From contig UQAW01000040.1 in the NCBI GenBank assembly GCA_900539175.1, positions 1-31,493 on the forward strand: a stretch of 31,493 nucleotides of DNA, given 5' to 3'. Under the pieces are notes generated by a model. That model did not search any database and was not told the DNA's origin. It was given only the letters and a program-made list of their open reading frames with translations. The position numbers and the translations under genes were made by a program. Shown one piece after another: positions 15,635 through 25,183 of this stretch; position 1 is the first letter of the stretch; each line of letters starts with the position of its first letter. This stretch comes from an uncultured Lachnospiraceae bacterium. Lineage in GTDB: Bacteria > Bacillota > Clostridia > Lachnospirales > Lachnospiraceae.

Positions 15635-16465
15635 ATGTTCAGCAAAACAAAAGGATTTAAAGCATTTATCGGAATCTTTTCCATAATCATTGGTCTGTTC
15701 GTATTCTTTCCGCTGTTCTGGATGATTAACACTGCATTGAAGACGGGAGACCAGACCTTCCATGTATCACTGTTCCTGAATCATTTTACACCGGAGCATG
15801 TGATGAGCGTATTGAAAGATAAGGAAATCCTGAACTGTCTGAAGAACAGTCTTCTGGTATCCTTTACCAGTTCCTTCTGCGGAACGTTGGTGGCGATGTT
15901 TGCAGGATTCAGCTTTTCAAAGTTCCGTTATGTGGGAAAACGGGGTTTTATGTCACTGGTCATGATGGCACAGGCATTTCCCCAGGCAATTTTATTACTC
16001 ACACTCTACATCATGATGCAGAAGCTTGGACTGGACGGCAGCTATACCGCATTGATTCTGTCCTACACCGCATTTGTTCTTCCGGTTGGAACCTGGACTT
16101 TGAAGGCTTACTTTGATCAGCTTCCGGATGCTTTGATTGAATCAGCAAAAATTGACGGTGCAGGATGGGGAACCATTATTTTTAAAATTATTTTTCCGCT
16201 TTCCATACCAGGAGTAATCTCCACTGCAATTTATGCATTCGTATGGAGCTGGAACGATTTGTTGTATTCTTTGACTTTGATTACCGATGCTTCCAGACGG
16301 ACACTGGCACCGGGATTGGTTATGAGATATATGGGTGAGTTTAATAATAACTGGCCGGAGATGATGGCAGCTTCCATTATTGTATCCATACCGGTTACAT
16401 TAATCTTCATCTTCTTACAAAAGTATTTTATCGCGGGATTAACTTCCGGTGCGGTGAAAGGATAA
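15635..16465 (+). CDS. Sugar ABC transporter permease, MalG/MsmG-like
   Basis: A 276-residue CUT1 permease with six predicted helices and the EAA motif IESAKIDGAGWGTIIFKI (about 168-185). An AGGAGG ribosome binding site lies just before the start. It pairs with the upstream permease, and the binding-protein gene follows after 31 bp. The order oxidoreductase, permease, permease, binding protein is less common than the usual binding-protein-first order. Confidence 0.93.
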   Translation: MFSKTKGFKAFIGIFSIIIGLFVFFPLFWMINTALKTGDQTFHVSLFLNHFTPEHVMSVLKDKEILNCLKNSLLVSFTSSFCGTLVAMFAGFSFSKFRYVGKRGFMSLVMMAQAFPQAILLLTLYIMMQKLGLDGSYTALILSYTAFVLPVGTWTLKAYFDQLPDALIESAKIDGAGWGTIIFKIIFPLSIPGVISTAIYAFVWSWNDLLYSLTLITDASRRTLAPGLVMRYMGEFNNNWPEMMAASIIVSIPVTLIFIFLQKYFIAGLTSGAVKG

Positions 16466-16496
16466 AGAAAAAATAAGAAAGAAAGAGGGAAAAGCA

Positions 16497-17849
16497 ATGA
16501 AGAAGAAAGTAGTAGCAATGATGATGGTATTAGCAATGACAGCAAGTATGGCAGCCTGCGGATCCGGGGAAGAATCCTCTTCGGCTTCCAGGTCAGAAAG
16601 TTCACAGACAGAAGATTCTTCCACATCCAAAGAGGAGGATTCCAGTTCCGAAAGCAAGACGGAAAGTACGGAAGGTGGAAATCTGGTCTGGGCAACATGG
16701 TCTTCACAGGAGGACAGTACAAAAGATATTATCAACGGTATGGCTGAGAGCTATAACGGAAAGGGAGGCGCACAGGTAGAAGTCATCGGCTGGCCGTGGG
16801 CAGATACCCAGCAGCAGTTGATTATCCGGAATCAGGGTTCAGAAGTTCTGGATGTGGCACAGGTAGATATCGGAATGTTCGGAGCACTTTCGGAGATGGG
16901 AGTACTGGTGGACATGAATGAACTGATGGGCGAGGACTATCTGAAGGAAAATTATAGTGAAGCTGCTCTTGAAGTAGGAAATGTAAATGGCGAACAGTTA
17001 GGTATGCCGTGGTCAATCGCATCTATTAACATGGTTTATAATCCTACGCTGCTCAAAGAGGTGGGTTATGACGAACCGCCGAAAACAATTGAGGAATTTG
17101 AAGCTTGTATGAAAGCGCTGAAGGAAAAAGATCCGGAGATTATCCCTTACGGTATCTCCACCAAGGATGCAACGATGGCTACCGATTTCCAGCCGTGGCT
17201 GTGGACATTTGGTGCAAGTCTTGTGGATGAGGACGGCAATGTTACGGTTGACAGTGATGCGGCGGCAGAATGTATCGACTGGTATAAAGGTCTTTTGGAT
17301 AACGGATATATCCAGATGAATATCGCACGTTCCGATGCAAGAACCTTGTTTGCACAGGGTAAGATGGCATTCTATGATGATGCAATTTCCTGTAATGGTG
17401 TGGCAGTGAGCAATGGTGTGGATGAAGCATCTCTGGAAGACCATATCCAGCCGATGGACCGTCCGGTTCTGAAAGAGGGCGATACGCCTCAGTCATCGAT
17501 GTGGGGACATCTTCTGGTTGTATTCAAAAAATCTGAAAATCAGGCACAGGCAGCAGATTTCATCAAACATGTGGTCAGCGAAGAGGAATCTCTGAAATAT
17601 CTGGAGAGCAATGGCATGCCTCCGGTACTGAATACCGCAATCGATAGTGATGCCGTTAAGAACAATTCCTGGGTAAGCAAGTGGCTGGATATCACTGCTG
17701 ACGGAAGAAAACTGGAATTTGCACTGAAGAGCAATGGTTCCGAGCTGAATAATATCGTGGTAGAGGAATTACAGTCTGTGTTGACTGGAGACAAAGATTC
17801 CAAGACAGCCGTATCGGATATGAAGGCAAGACTGGAAGCAGCATACTGA
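16497..17849 (+). CDS. Sugar-binding lipoprotein of the ABC importer
   Basis: A 450-residue extracellular substrate-binding protein of the MalE/MsmE (SBP_bac_1) type. The lipoprotein signal peptide ends in the lipobox SMAAC, with Cys21 as the lipidated residue. A Ser/Glu-rich flexible linker (about 24-57) separates the anchor from the ligand-binding domain, which starts at LVWATWSSQED. It should deliver its ligand to the two permeases encoded just upstream. A stem-loop directly after the stop may stabilise the 3' end and favour high binding-protein levels relative to the next gene. Confidence 0.93.
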   Translation: MKKKVVAMMMVLAMTASMAACGSGEESSSASRSESSQTEDSSTSKEEDSSSESKTESTEGGNLVWATWSSQEDSTKDIINGMAESYNGKGGAQVEVIGWPWADTQQQLIIRNQGSEVLDVAQVDIGMFGALSEMGVLVDMNELMGEDYLKENYSEAALEVGNVNGEQLGMPWSIASINMVYNPTLLKEVGYDEPPKTIEEFEACMKALKEKDPEIIPYGISTKDATMATDFQPWLWTFGASLVDEDGNVTVDSDAAAECIDWYKGLLDNGYIQMNIARSDARTLFAQGKMAFYDDAISCNGVAVSNGVDEASLEDHIQPMDRPVLKEGDTPQSSMWGHLLVVFKKSENQAQAADFIKHVVSEEESLKYLESNGMPPVLNTAIDSDAVKNNSWVSKWLDITADGRKLEFALKSNGSELNNIVVEELQSVLTGDKDSKTAVSDMKARLEAAY

Positions 17850-17863
17850 TAGATATAATAAGA

Positions 17864-17904
17864 GGACGGATACTTGAATATGGTCTTAAAGTATCCGTCC
17901 CTTT
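17864..17904 (+). terminator. Terminator/attenuator after the binding-protein gene
   Basis: A perfect 12-bp stem, GGACGGATACTT (17864-17875) with AAGTATCCGTCC (17889-17900), has a 13-base loop and is followed only by CTTT. The weak T run suggests partial termination, with read-through into the 7.1-kb gene downstream. Confidence 0.65.
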
Positions 17905-17919
17905 GAAGGTGGAACAGGT

Positions 17920-17961
17920 GATTGCGAATCTTTAAAACGACTTCCGGAGAGTTTCGCAATC
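17920..17961. repeat. Inverted repeat before the 2376-aa surface-enzyme gene
   Basis: GATTGCGAA (17920-17928) and its exact complement TTCGCAATC (17953-17961) are separated by 24 bases. No T run follows. It could be an RNA hairpin in the leader of the downstream gene or a widely spaced protein-binding site. No convincing promoter or TTTTGGA box is seen in this 148-base gap. Confidence 0.5.
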
Positions 17962-17997
17962 GTCTATATGGAAGTGGAATCAGAAAAGGAGAATGGT

Positions 17998-20900
17998 ATG
18001 AAAAGACGTATATGGAACAGATGTATCGCATTGCTGACTGTTTTCGTTATGATCATGACGACACTTTTCGGTTACGGCAGCACAGGGGTGGCTGCGGAAG
18101 TAGTTTCTGCAGAAGGAATCAAAATTGATGTGAATAAAAAGAACCTGATAACAAGCGGCGGTTCTTCGTCTATCAATGAGTATCGCAGCGGTGCAGGTTT
18201 TGATAATGGGGATTTCTGGTTTATTCAAGGAACCGGCGGATGGGTGAAGTTTCAGATTTCAGTGCCGGAGTCTGGAACTTATCAGGTTTATATAGGTACG
18301 AAAGATAATCCGGATCGTGGAGTTTGCCTGTTTACTGCAGATGCAGGCAAAACTACAATCGGAACAGTGGATGTTTACAACGCGGATACCAACGGTGTGT
18401 TTGCAGAGCATGAGGTGGGAACTTATACATTTCAGGATATTACGGAGATAGATTTTACTTTGAAGGTTACGGGAAATCATCCCAATGCTTCAAAAACAGG
18501 AATTGCACTTGATTATTTCCGGTTAGTGAAAAAAGATGGGACTGGTCAGGAGCCGACCCCGGAACCGGAGAAATCTCAGCCAGTTTACTATACCACAGAA
18601 AGCCCGGAATATCGGGAGAACGGTACAGGATGGACAGATGGGGAAGGACTTCAAAATTATGACGGAGAAACCTCAGTCAGAGTGACTTCTGTAAAAGATG
18701 ATTCAGCAATCTGGGATTTTTATCCCCCTGAGCTTACAGCGGGTGAGGCGAATTATATTCTGTCTGTATGGGTGCCGGAGAATCTGGAACATGCAGGAAC
18801 TGTGATTTTTACGGCAAATGCCACAGGCGGTAAGTGGACCCGGGAAGTAGATCAGAAGTCAGCCGGGGGGACCTGGGTGAAGCTGGCAGTTATTAAGGCA
18901 CAGGCAGATACATCGGTAAATGTATTATTGACAGCTCCGGAGGGAATCTGTACGGCAGCTGCGGCATTGAAAGTGGAAAAAACTACGGCGGCTATGGATG
19001 CACCGGATCAAGAGCAGGGCGGAGAGGATACGACAAACATCAATTTGTATGTAAATCAAAGCGGTTATGATACAGAGGATTCAAAGCGGGCGACTATTAC
19101 CAACGTGGAAGACGGCACAGAGTTTCAGGTGAAGGCAAAGGCAGATGACAGCGTTGTTTATACCGGAGCTACGGAAAATTGGATTGCGGATTTTTCCGAC
19201 TTTCAGCCAGAGGAGAAGAGTGATTATTATCTGGAATGCAAGGGAAAAAAATCTTATGATTTCACCATCGCCAGAAACTGGATGCAGCATGTGTCAGTGA
19301 AACCGGCGCTTGATTTTATGGAACAATCCAGAAGTGATGCATGGGAGTATGGAAAAAAGGGAATCGGTTGGAGAGACGGCCACCAGTTTTCGTTTGAACT
19401 TCCTTCTTTAGTTCTTCAATATATGGCGAATCCCTCTTACTATGATCAGATGGAGCAAAATGTCTATCGGATCAATGAGACGGAATATGAAAATCTGCGT
19501 ACGCAGAACGAGCCGGATATTATCTGGCTGATGAAATTTGGAGCAGAACGGTATTATGACTGGCATGTAAATGAAGGAAGAGCACTTCATGGACTGATCA
19601 AAGAGCAACTGGCTTATTTCCTGTATCTCTATCCGGAAATCAGCGCGTATGTGACAGAAGAGGATTATGAAAGAATCCGTGATATGACGATTGAGGTTTG
19701 GGAGGATCCTACGGCTCCTGCTGCAGAGAAAGATATGTGGTGGAATATTCAGGGAGAAAAACATAATCTTCTGGAAGTACAGGATGTGGTGGGGGAAATC
19801 AAGGGAGGATACCCGCCGGCACATTCTATCGTGCCCAATCTGATGATGTATGAGATTGTACGTCGGGACGGACTTGGAGATGGGGAAAAGTATTTCCAGG
19901 CAGCTTATGATAATTGCGTCTATGTTCTGGAACATTTTAATATTACAGATACCCGCTATTCCAAAGGGCAGAGGATGAGTGAGCACGTGGTGATGGAAAA
20001 CCTGGCTTACTTTCAGGAAATGTATCCGGAGCGGGCGCCAGGGAATCTGAAATCTGAGATTGCAAGGTGGGCGTCTGTGATGACGGCTCGTTCCGATAAT
20101 CAGTGGGATATGCGTATGGCCGCTTCTGCGGCGGCAGGAGACAGTTCCGATTACTGGACAGGGGCAAAATGGGCCTATGACCAGGGACAGTGGACTTCCA
20201 TCATGAACGAATGCGGCAGTGAAGCAGGTCTCCAGTCAGCGATGTATGCAGCCGGACGGGTGCTGGGCGGAACGGACGAAGAGATGCTGCAGACCATCGG
20301 TGATGCGGCGATCGATAATATGTTTGGAAGAAATCCCAGCGGCCGTATGTTTTTCTATGATGCGGTACGTGACATCGAAGGTGCGGATCTTGGATGGTAC
20401 AAAAAGTATGCAGGAGGAAACGGCGTCCTTGGGGAGGTAACAGGAAGAATCGATGGTTCTCCAAAGGAGGCTTCCTATCCCTATAATCCGGATGCAGATC
20501 CAGGTTATACCGAAGGCTGGATTGCTTATAACAGTGCATGGAATGCTTCATTGGCTTATGAGGCGGCAGACAAGATTTCGGTATCCACGGATGTATCGAA
20601 AGTGGAAGCCGGAAATCCAATTCAGATTACCCTGACTTCAGCGGCGAATCTGGATTACAGTCAGGTAGAAACCGCGGAAGTGGTGGTGACCAATACGATG
20701 ACCGGAGAAAGCGAGAAGGTTACAGTTACGGAAAATGCAGCGGATGGTTCTTATTTCACAGGAACTTATACCGCGCCGGACACGACCTGTACATTGGAGA
20801 TTTCTTATGGATACGGAATCTTTAAGGAATCTGCAGAGGTTCTGGTCACAGGCGGTATCTTTACACCTGTAACAGACCTTGTATTGGAAAAGGAGAGTCT

Positions 20901-23900
20901 TGCTTTAAAAGCCGGAAGCAGTGAAAAGCTTCAGATCAAAGAGGTGATTCCGGCAGATGCGACCTTTAAACAGGTTGATTTCAGAAGTGAGGATCGTTCT
21001 GTTGCGACAGTTACTGCAGAGGGAGTTGTAAAAGGAGTAAAGGAAGGCAGCACTGGGATTCTTGTATCTTCCAGATCGAATCCGGAAGTGGAGGTCAGAT
21101 GCCAGGTAGAGGTAGAGGCGGCTGTTCCGGTTTCTCTGGCAGTGAAGATCAATCCCGGTACGATCGGATTGGGCAAAACCGCACAGGTTGAAGTTACGGG
21201 TGTGAAGTATAGTGATGAAAGTATGGTAAGCGCGGAATCACTTGCTTTTACTTACGAATCGAAAGATACGAAAACGGCTTCCGTAGATGCGCAGGGTGTT
21301 GTTACAGGAGCCTATGCAGGCAGGTCTGTGATTGAAGTAACCGCGGAAAAAGACGGTGTCCGGATTACCGGACAGGCGGTTGTTACGGTAGAGGCATTGA
21401 AAGTAATTTATGAGATGGATACCCTGACAAGTACGGCTTCGGAAGCATCTGCTTCCAATGTGGAGGTGATTACCGATAAAACAGGTGCTACAGGGAATAC
21501 AACGGTAAAATTTACACCAGGAGGAGAAACGGCAGAGTCAAGAATCGGACAGTGGGTGGAGTTCTTAGGGGTTTCTCTGGATGCGGGGATCTATAAACTG
21601 GATCTGAGAACCAAGTTTTACAGTAATTCCTATGGAACGTATCAAATCAGTATCGATGGGAAAAATGTGGGAGAACCCATTGATTTCCTGAGTCAGAACG
21701 TAGGATACCGGTCAACTGCTTTTGAAAATATTCTGATTGAAAGCTCCGGCGAACATACGATTCGCTTTACGGTGGCAGGTACTTCGGCAGCAGATGGAAG
21801 AGCAAACTGTGTGCTTGATACATTGACATTTTCACAGGTAGGAGAAGGAGAAGAAGAACCAGAACCAACACTGGAACCCATTCATAAGATGGACGAGATG
21901 TACAAGTGTACATACAAAGATACCGGTATACAGAATGATCCATTAAGCTATCGTCTGTATGTTCCGGCAGATTATGAAAAAGAAAAGGAATATCCGCTGC
22001 TGGTATATTTAAACGGAGCAGGCTCCAGAGGAACGGACAATGAAAAGCAGCTTGTCAATCTGGCGCCTTTGATAAATCCGCTGATTGATAATCCGGATTA
22101 TCCGTGTATCATAGCGGTTCCTCAGCTTCCTGCTGATAAGAAATGGGTAAATACGGATTGGGGTCTGGGAAGTTATGATCAGAGTAAGACAGGGGAGAGC
22201 AATGCATTAAAATTACTGATGGGTATGATCGGCGATCTTCAGAAGAAGTATTCAGTGGATGAAAATCGACTGTATCTGATGGGGCAGTCATTTGGCGGAT
22301 ATGGAACCTGGGATGCGGTCACACGATATCCGGATACTTTTGCAGCGGCAATTCCCATGTGCGGTGCAGGGGACCCGTCCAAGGCAGAACGGATAAAGGA
22401 TATGCCTCTTATGGTACTCCATGGAGACAGTGATCCTACAGTACCTGTAACAGGTTCCAGAGATATGGTCGCTGCACTTCAGGCAGCAGGAAGCAATGTA
22501 GCCTATCTGGAGTATGAAGGTGATGATCATTATATTCAGCGCCGCCTGTTTGAACAGACGGATATCTGGATGCCCTGGTTGTTTGCACAGAAAAAAGGAG
22601 CAGAGAATACCGCACCGGATCTTGGCGATATTTTTAAGACCAGTAAGGAACATACCTTTAACTTTAACAGCAGTCCTCTGCCGGCTTCCTGGAGCTTTAC
22701 AGGAGCCAATAAGATTGAGGGAAGCCAGCTTGTGATGACAGCTTCAGGCGGCACTTTAGCTTTTGGAATCCTGAATACCACCAGTGAAAAGACTGATGGA
22801 ATGATCAGTGCGTTTATTACCATAGACAGCGGTTTTACCGGCGGAGGCGGTCTGGTGTTCCGCTATCAGGATGCTGATAATTATGCACATGTGCGGTTCG
22901 TAGAAGGAGGATTAGAGCTGCTGGAAATGATCGATGGAAAAGCAGCCTCAAAACTTGTATCAGATTATAAATGGACGCCGGGGCGGATTGCCTGCCTGAA
23001 GGTTGTATTGAAAGGCAACCGGGCAACGGTGACTGTGGATAATGATCCTGTTTTCGACACGGTACTTAAAAATCAGAAGTTATGTAAAAGCGGTGCGGCA
23101 GGTCTGCGGTATTATAATGGTACAATGAAAGTAGATGATTTCATCTTCGCGGAACCGGGCGGCAATGGTTGGATTTCACCCCAGGATTTTGACGACAGGC
23201 AGGTAATTCAGAGAAATTCCAAAACAAAAGACCAAAAGGTAACATTCACAGGAAGTGTCCGTGTGCCGAAGATGAAGAAACTGGAATTGTCGGTTGTAAC
23301 ATATGATGATTCCGATGAGAAAATTCTGGATTGGACCGAAGTAAGCGTAAATACGGAAGAAGGAACCTATGAGGCAGAATTTGTGCTTCCACAGGGCGGT
23401 TGGTACAGGACGCTTCTGAGGGCGGTGGATGAAAACAATGCTCCTCTTGTAGAGGAAAACAGCGAAAATCGTTGGGGCATCGGTATGAATATCCTTTGTA
23501 TCGGACAGTCCAATATGGTGGGAATCGGTCTTCAGAAGCCTTATGTGGAAGCGGATGATCTGGTATCCAACTTTATGAACGAAACATGGACACATCTGGA
23601 AGACCCATACGATAAAGGAGATACTTCGGTTGCCGGTGACGGCTCTTACGGAGGCTCTATGGTTCCCGCAATCGGCAATAAACTGGTGGAAACGTATCAG
23701 ATTCCGGTAGGATTCATTCCTGCTGCCAAAGGAGGAGTTTCTTTGATGGCTGAGTATAATGGATGGCTGAAGCGGAATGAGGGCAATCCTGCGGATCGAA
23801 GCAACTTGTACGGAAATTCCCTGTATCGTGCGAGAGCGGCAGGAGGAATTGAATTCATTATTATGAATCAGGGAGAAAATGATGTGTCCAGAAGCACATC

Positions 23901-25128
23901 GGAAGAGGTTTACCGTCAGGGCCTGGAGACACTGATCGGATACTATCATCAGGATCTGGGGTATGAGGTTCCTCTGATTTACTGTCAGCTTGGTCCGGCT
24001 ATGGCAGCAGGAAAATGGGATTCCAGCCGTGATCCCTTTATGACAGGTATCCGAAGCGCCCAGAAGGATGCGGATAATGGGGTTACCCTTCTTATGGGCG
24101 CGTCAGAGATGGATCTGGAGCGTAATCCGGATAATTTACATTATACCACAGCATCCCAATCTATAATCGGGCAGCGGATTGCCAATGCAATTTGTTATAG
24201 TCTGGGAGATTCCGAATATTATCAGGGACCGGAAATTACAGATGTGGTGTTCGGCAATCAGGAACAGACAACCATTCAGGTAAAAGTGAAGCATTATGGC
24301 GGGGATGATATAACTCCGGCTGAAGGAATTACAGGGTTTGAGGTCTTTGAAGATGGAGAAAAGGCAGAGATTATTTCTGCAGTTAAAAAAGACGGGGAAA
24401 CCATAGAACTTACATTGAAAAAAGCGGTCAATGGAACTGTGACGATGAGGTATCTTTACGGATGTCTGCCGGATGTACAGGGACTGGTAAAAGATAATTC
24501 AGAACTTAAGCTCCCTCTTTGTCCTACAAACGGGGACATAAAAGTGAAGGCATGGGCAGCGCCGGATCCGGTAAAACTTCCATTTACAGATGTGAATATG
24601 GAGGACTGGTATTATCAGAGTGTGTGTGGAGCTTACGAAAAGGGATGGATGACAGGTATGAGCGAGACAGTATTCGCACCATCTCAAAACCTGACCCGCG
24701 CACAGTTTGCAGCCATTCTTTATCGCATGGCAGGAAAACCAGAGATATCCGGCAAAAACTGTTTTGTGGATGTAGAAGAAGGAGAATTCTATACGGATGC
24801 TGTGATCTGGGCAAAGAGCATCGGAGTGATAAGGGGATATGATGATGAGCATTTTGGACCGGCAGACAGCATTACAAGAGAACAGATGGCAACTGTGATA
24901 TATCGGTATGCACAGTATCAGAAGAAAGATGTTTCAGCAGAAGGGGATTTGGAAAAATTTCCGGATGGAGATCAGGTATCAGCATTTGCCGCAGAGGCAA
25001 TGAAGTGGTGTGTCGGAGTAGGATTGATTCAGGGAAATGGTCTTGATAAGACACTTGCGCCGCAGGAAGAAGTCCCAAGGGCGGTTTGTGCTGTGATTCT
25101 CTTACGGTATGCGGAAAAACTGAAATAA
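17998..25128 (+). CDS. Giant SLH-anchored GH9-like/esterase/SGNH esterase
   Basis: A 2376-residue secreted protein with three catalytic-type modules. In order: signal peptide (1-27, cut near the VAA motif); CBM6/35-like sandwich (35-180); second sandwich (190-330); GH9-type Ig domain (VNQSGY, about 346-430); GH9-like (alpha/alpha)6 domain (430-860); Ig-like domain; two BIG2 domains (957-1133); CBM-like domain (1138-1281); alpha/beta esterase (1295-1535; Ser1431 in GQSFGG, Asp1479 in HGDSD, His1511); LamG-like jelly roll (1548-1720); SGNH/SASA esterase (Ser1838 in GQSNM, QGEND block, Asp2045-x-x-His2048); three SLH repeats (about 2196-2376). In the GH9-like module the acid Glu839 is recognisable, but the DAGD motif reads DGHQ (460-463), so classical cellulase activity is doubtful. 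The start at 17998 follows AGGAG (17987-17991). Confidence 0.88.
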   Translation: MKRRIWNRCIALLTVFVMIMTTLFGYGSTGVAAEVVSAEGIKIDVNKKNLITSGGSSSINEYRSGAGFDNGDFWFIQGTGGWVKFQISVPESGTYQVYIGTKDNPDRGVCLFTADAGKTTIGTVDVYNADTNGVFAEHEVGTYTFQDITEIDFTLKVTGNHPNASKTGIALDYFRLVKKDGTGQEPTPEPEKSQPVYYTTESPEYRENGTGWTDGEGLQNYDGETSVRVTSVKDDSAIWDFYPPELTAGEANYILSVWVPENLEHAGTVIFTANATGGKWTREVDQKSAGGTWVKLAVIKAQADTSVNVLLTAPEGICTAAAALKVEKTTAAMDAPDQEQGGEDTTNINLYVNQSGYDTEDSKRATITNVEDGTEFQVKAKADDSVVYTGATENWIADFSDFQPEEKSDYYLECKGKKSYDFTIARNWMQHVSVKPALDFMEQSRSDAWEYGKKGIGWRDGHQFSFELPSLVLQYMANPSYYDQMEQNVYRINETEYENLRTQNEPDIIWLMKFGAERYYDWHVNEGRALHGLIKEQLAYFLYLYPEISAYVTEEDYERIRDMTIEVWEDPTAPAAEKDMWWNIQGEKHNLLEVQDVVGEIKGGYPPAHSIVPNLMMYEIVRRDGLGDGEKYFQAAYDNCVYVLEHFNITDTRYSKGQRMSEHVVMENLAYFQEMYPERAPGNLKSEIARWASVMTARSDNQWDMRMAASAAAGDSSDYWTGAKWAYDQGQWTSIMNECGSEAGLQSAMYAAGRVLGGTDEEMLQTIGDAAIDNMFGRNPSGRMFFYDAVRDIEGADLGWYKKYAGGNGVLGEVTGRIDGSPKEASYPYNPDADPGYTEGWIAYNSAWNASLAYEAADKISVSTDVSKVEAGNPIQITLTSAANLDYSQVETAEVVVTNTMTGESEKVTVTENAADGSYFTGTYTAPDTTCTLEISYGYGIFKESAEVLVTGGIFTPVTDLVLEKESLALKAGSSEKLQIKEVIPADATFKQVDFRSEDRSVATVTAEGVVKGVKEGSTGILVSSRSNPEVEVRCQVEVEAAVPVSLAVKINPGTIGLGKTAQVEVTGVKYSDESMVSAESLAFTYESKDTKTASVDAQGVVTGAYAGRSVIEVTAEKDGVRITGQAVVTVEALKVIYEMDTLTSTASEASASNVEVITDKTGATGNTTVKFTPGGETAESRIGQWVEFLGVSLDAGIYKLDLRTKFYSNSYGTYQISIDGKNVGEPIDFLSQNVGYRSTAFENILIESSGEHTIRFTVAGTSAADGRANCVLDTLTFSQVGEGEEEPEPTLEPIHKMDEMYKCTYKDTGIQNDPLSYRLYVPADYEKEKEYPLLVYLNGAGSRGTDNEKQLVNLAPLINPLIDNPDYPCIIAVPQLPADKKWVNTDWGLGSYDQSKTGESNALKLLMGMIGDLQKKYSVDENRLYLMGQSFGGYGTWDAVTRYPDTFAAAIPMCGAGDPSKAERIKDMPLMVLHGDSDPTVPVTGSRDMVAALQAAGSNVAYLEYEGDDHYIQRRLFEQTDIWMPWLFAQKKGAENTAPDLGDIFKTSKEHTFNFNSSPLPASWSFTGANKIEGSQLVMTASGGTLAFGILNTTSEKTDGMISAFITIDSGFTGGGGLVFRYQDADNYAHVRFVEGGLELLEMIDGKAASKLVSDYKWTPGRIACLKVVLKGNRATVTVDNDPVFDTVLKNQKLCKSGAAGLRYYNGTMKVDDFIFAEPGGNGWISPQDFDDRQVIQRNSKTKDQKVTFTGSVRVPKMKKLELSVVTYDDSDEKILDWTEVSVNTEEGTYEAEFVLPQGGWYRTLLRAVDENNAPLVEENSENRWGIGMNILCIGQSNMVGIGLQKPYVEADDLVSNFMNETWTHLEDPYDKGDTSVAGDGSYGGSMVPAIGNKLVETYQIPVGFIPAAKGGVSLMAEYNGWLKRNEGNPADRSNLYGNSLYRARAAGGIEFIIMNQGENDVSRSTSEEVYRQGLETLIGYYHQDLGYEVPLIYCQLGPAMAAGKWDSSRDPFMTGIRSAQKDADNGVTLLMGASEMDLERNPDNLHYTTASQSIIGQRIANAICYSLGDSEYYQGPEITDVVFGNQEQTTIQVKVKHYGGDDITPAEGITGFEVFEDGEKAEIISAVKKDGETIELTLKKAVNGTVTMRYLYGCLPDVQGLVKDNSELKLPLCPTNGDIKVKAWAAPDPVKLPFTDVNMEDWYYQSVCGAYEKGWMTGMSETVFAPSQNLTRAQFAAILYRMAGKPEISGKNCFVDVEEGEFYTDAVIWAKSIGVIRGYDDEHFGPADSITREQMATVIYRYAQYQKKDVSAEGDLEKFPDGDQVSAFAAEAMKWCVGVGLIQGNGLDKTLAPQEEVPRAVCAVILLRYAEKLK

Positions 25129-25137
25129 AGAAAGGAC

Positions 25138-25173
25138 AATAGAGGCGGTTCACAGATGTGACACGCCTCTATT
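25138..25173 (+). terminator. Stem-loop after the giant enzyme gene
   Basis: AATAGAGGCG (25138-25147) pairs perfectly with CGCCTCTATT (25164-25173). Inside it, TCAC (25150-25153) and GTGA (25158-25161) form a second stem. It starts 9 bp after the stop codon, but the following bases (AATATGATACC) give no real T run, so termination may be partial. Confidence 0.65.
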
Positions 25174-25183
25174 AATATGATAC

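Noticed and set aside
23176..23949. Antisense frame of 257 codons inside the giant esterase gene
   Set aside because: It sits opposite the SGNH domain with its conserved catalytic motifs, and no initiation signals are seen.
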